Source: Methanobacteriota archaeon
Lineage (GTDB): Archaea; Halobacteriota; Methanomicrobia; Methanomicrobiales; Methanoculleaceae
Assembly: GCA_023457135.1 (NCBI GenBank)
Contig: JAEWMO010000179.1
Location: 1-24,173 of the forward strand
Direction of reading: 5' to 3'
Length of the DNA stretch: 24,173 nt
Shown: piece after piece, positions 22,153 to 24,173 of the stretch
Layout of the letters: each line of letters opens with the position of its first letter
Numbering within the stretch: position 1 is the stretch's first letter
The notes under the pieces: model-generated
Seen by the model: the letters and a program-made list of their open reading frames with translations, nothing else
Database searches by the model: none
What the model was told of the DNA's origin: nothing
Position numbers and translations under genes: made by a program

Positions 22153-24173
22153 TTACTCGCACTCCTCGTCCGGGACCGGCTCGTCGTCCTCCTCGTCCCC
22201 GGTGAGGAGGACCTCGCGGAGGGTGAACCGGAACGCCGCACCGAGGTCCGGCCTTCCTTCCACCCGGTCCTCCACCCGGATCGTGCCGCCGTAGCGCTCG
22301 ATGAGCGTGCGGACGATGAAGAGGCCGAGCCCGTCGCCGCACCCCTCGACCCATCCCCGCTCGAACCGGGTAAATATCGACTCCTTCATCCCGTCCGGGA
22401 CGCCGGGGCCGGTATCCTCGACCGAGACCTGCACGCTCTCGCCGTCGTAGTCCTCCACCCGGATCGTGATCCCGACCGCCGGACCGCCGAACTTGACGGC
22501 GTTCCTGATGAGGTTGGTGAAGACCTCGGAGAGAAGGTCGTCCGCCCAGACCCGGCACGAAGTCATCCCGGCCTCGATCGCAACGTCGGGGAAGGCGGCG
22601 ACCTCTTTTTCGATGACGGGGCCGAGCTCCACCGGCCCGACCTCGGGCGGATCGTGGTGGATGCGCCGGATCGTGGTGACGTTCCCGATGATCTCGGCGC
22701 TCTTGTGGACGCTGCTCCGGATCTTCTTCGCGTACAGCGCGGCGTCCCCCCCGAGCATCTCGATGAGAAGATCGGCGTAGAGGCTCGAAACATTCTCGGC
22801 ATTCTTGATGTCGTGGGTCATGATGTCGAGGTAGAGGTTCGCCTCCCGGTGCGCCGCCTCGAGTTTCTTGTGCAGCATCCCCTTGAGGATGCCCGACCCG
22901 ATCTCTTTGCCGATCGTCTCAAGCAGTGTCTTCTCCTCGCGGGAGAAGAATGTGTTCGTCCTGCTGCCGGCATAGACCGCCCCGACGACGACGGACTCGG
23001 CGATGAGGGGGACGCACGCGAGCGCCGAGACCTCGAGCTCCTCAAGGATGCTCGCCTCGATGGAGTTGAGGTCGGACTGCCGCTCGATATAGCGGGGCTG
23101 GCCGGCGATGAAGATGAAGTTGAACGGCCAGTGGTGGACCTTGATGATCCGGTTTTTGGGGACGCACGATGCCGGCATCCCCTTCTGGTGCTGGAGAAGG
23201 GCGCGTTTCCGCTCGGCATCGAGCATGTAGACGATCCCGACGTGCAGCCCCATCAGTTCCAGGGTCTTTTCCAGTGACTCTTCCAGGAGCTCGGCAAGCG
23301 AGAGGGAGGCGGCCGAGACGCTGATGATCTGGTTTAAGACCGTCAACTGCTGGTTCCGGATCAGGATATCTTCTTGTGCCCGTTTCCGCTCGGTGATATC
23401 CATCACGCCGGCGATCGAGCCCCGGAATTCGCCGGCATCGTCACTGAAGGGGCAGGCGATCATCAGCGCGGTGATGCGGTCGCCCTCCCGGGTGACAAAC
23501 TCGCACTCGTATTCCTCGCGGACACCCTCTCTCCGGCACCTCAGGCGCTCCTCCATCCGGGCGCCGTGCGCGGGCGGGATGAAGGAGTGGATGGGCTTTC
23601 CTATCATCTCTGCCGGGGCGTAGCCGAGCATCTCCGCCATCCGGGGGTTGACAAACGATGTGCAGGCGTCCGGGTCGAGCACCCATATCCCCTCGCTGAG
23701 GCTCTCGACGACGAGCCGGTACTTCTGCTCGCTCTGGCGGAGCGCCTCCTCGGCCTTTTTGCGGTCGGTGATGTCGAGAACACCAGCAAGACAGCCCGCA
23801 AAACCGCCGTCCGCGTCGACGAGCGGCGAGGTGACCACGAGCGCGTGGACCCGCCCGCCGCCGGCGGAGAGAAAGTCCGTCTCGAACTCCTGTCTCCGGT
23901 CGGTCCGGCGGCAGAACGGGCTCCCCCCCTCCCCTCCATGGCTGCCAGCATCGATGAACCCGGCGATGGAGAGCCCGACAAGGTCCCCGGCAGGACGGCC
24001 GAGGATCTCTTCCATCGCCGGGTTTGCGAAGGTGATGATCCCGGCCCCGTCCACGGCGACGACGCCTTCGTTGAGGTTCTCGACCAGCCTGCGGTAGGTC
24101 TCCTCGGACTGCCGGAGCGCACGCGCGGCCCTCCGATGCTCCAGCGCGTACCTGACGGCCCGGCAGAGGAGCT
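22153..24173 (-). CDS. PAS-PAS-GAF sensor histidine kinase, 5' end outside the window
   Basis: The frame is open to the right edge, so the N-terminus is missing; 673 codons are visible, excluding the stop. In order: a helix-rich linker (AVRYALEHRRAARALRQSEE), PAS 1 (about 24090-23760), PAS 2 (about 23740-23390), a GAF domain (about 23340-22890), a dimerisation helix with the H-box LDIMTHDIKNAENV (phospho-His codon at 22813-22815) and a HATPase domain with N-box NLIRNAVKFG, G1 box DTGPGVPDG and G2 box GDGLGLFIVRTL. An acidic tail ends the protein. It should autophosphorylate in response to a cytoplasmic signal. The AVRYALEHRRA linker often follows a receiver domain in archaeal hybrid proteins, so one may lie beyond the edge. 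No partner regulator is visible. Confidence 0.92.
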   Translation of the reverse strand, partial: LLCRAVRYALEHRRAARALRQSEETYRRLVENLNEGVVAVDGAGIITFANPAMEEILGRPAGDLVGLSIAGFIDAGSHGGEGGSPFCRRTDRRQEFETDFLSAGGGRVHALVVTSPLVDADGGFAGCLAGVLDITDRKKAEEALRQSEQKYRLVVESLSEGIWVLDPDACTSFVNPRMAEMLGYAPAEMIGKPIHSFIPPAHGARMEERLRCRREGVREEYECEFVTREGDRITALMIACPFSDDAGEFRGSIAGVMDITERKRAQEDILIRNQQLTVLNQIISVSAASLSLAELLEESLEKTLELMGLHVGIVYMLDAERKRALLQHQKGMPASCVPKNRIIKVHHWPFNFIFIAGQPRYIERQSDLNSIEASILEELEVSALACVPLIAESVVVGAVYAGSRTNTFFSREEKTLLETIGKEIGSGILKGMLHKKLEAAHREANLYLDIMTHDIKNAENVSSLYADLLIEMLGGDAALYAKKIRSSVHKSAEIIGNVTTIRRIHHDPPEVGPVELGPVIEKEVAAFPDVAIEAGMTSCRVWADDLLSEVFTNLIRNAVKFGGPAVGITIRVEDYDGESVQVSVEDTGPGVPDGMKESIFTRFERGWVEGCGDGLGLFIVRTLIERYGGTIRVEDRVEGRPDLGAAFRFTLREVLLTGDEEDDEPVPDEECE

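Noticed and set aside
1..24173. tRNA, rRNA, CRISPR arrays, transposases or phage genes
   Set aside because: The gaps between genes were scanned by eye for cloverleaf-like sequence, spaced repeats and mobile-element genes; none was convincing. A tRNA or repeat search program would be decisive.

Overview
The window (24,173 bases, clearly GC-rich with AT-rich gaps between transcription units) looks like chromosomal DNA of a euryarchaeal methanogen, most likely a Methanomicrobiales member of the Methanoculleus type. Evidence is a stand-alone GMP synthase ATP-pyrophosphatase subunit (the split archaeal form), an AK6-type adenylate kinase coupled to a CDP-alcohol phosphatidyltransferase resembling archaetidylinositol-phosphate synthase, TATA-like boxes about 25-30 bases before several starts, and multi-PAS sensor proteins. 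The genus is inferred from overall impression, not from a search.

Bases 1-9745 are dominated by molybdenum/tungsten handling. On the plus strand are the end of a ModA-type binding protein, a TrmO/TsaA-family tRNA methyltransferase, a ModB-type permease and a ModC-type ATPase (1-2547). A minus-strand block follows (5150 down to 2558): a 78-residue unknown protein, a winged-helix protein and two tandem MscS-type channels. Divergent from this block is a homologue of the molybdenum storage protein subunits MosA/MosB (5242-6048), then a short TiaS-like protein (6136-6834), then a complete TupABC-type tungstate ABC transporter (6984-9745). Uptake of two related oxyanions and a possible storage protein are therefore neighbours, which fits a methanogen whose formylmethanofuran and formate dehydrogenases use Mo or W. 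Short TACCAG/TTGGTA elements occur both upstream of the storage-protein homologue and upstream of tupA, and may be a shared operator.

Bases 10023-15494 hold single-gene units: a divergent ABC-class ATPase (minus), a metallo-beta-lactamase-fold hydrolase of the YycJ/VicX type (plus) that shares one TATA element with it, a PAS-only sensor protein (minus), a 392-residue helical protein of unknown function (minus) and a hotdog-fold thioesterase (plus).

Bases 15631-21468 are a tight plus-strand run: CTP synthase, GMP synthase subunit B, an acetylornithine-type aminotransferase, histidinol-phosphate aminotransferase, AK6-type kinase and a CDP-alcohol phosphatidyltransferase. Several of these overlap by a few bases, suggesting translational coupling of nucleotide, amino-acid and lipid biosynthesis genes. 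The window ends with a minus-strand TspO/MBR membrane protein and a PAS-PAS-GAF histidine kinase whose beginning lies beyond the right edge. I saw no tRNA, rRNA, CRISPR array, insertion sequence or prophage gene.
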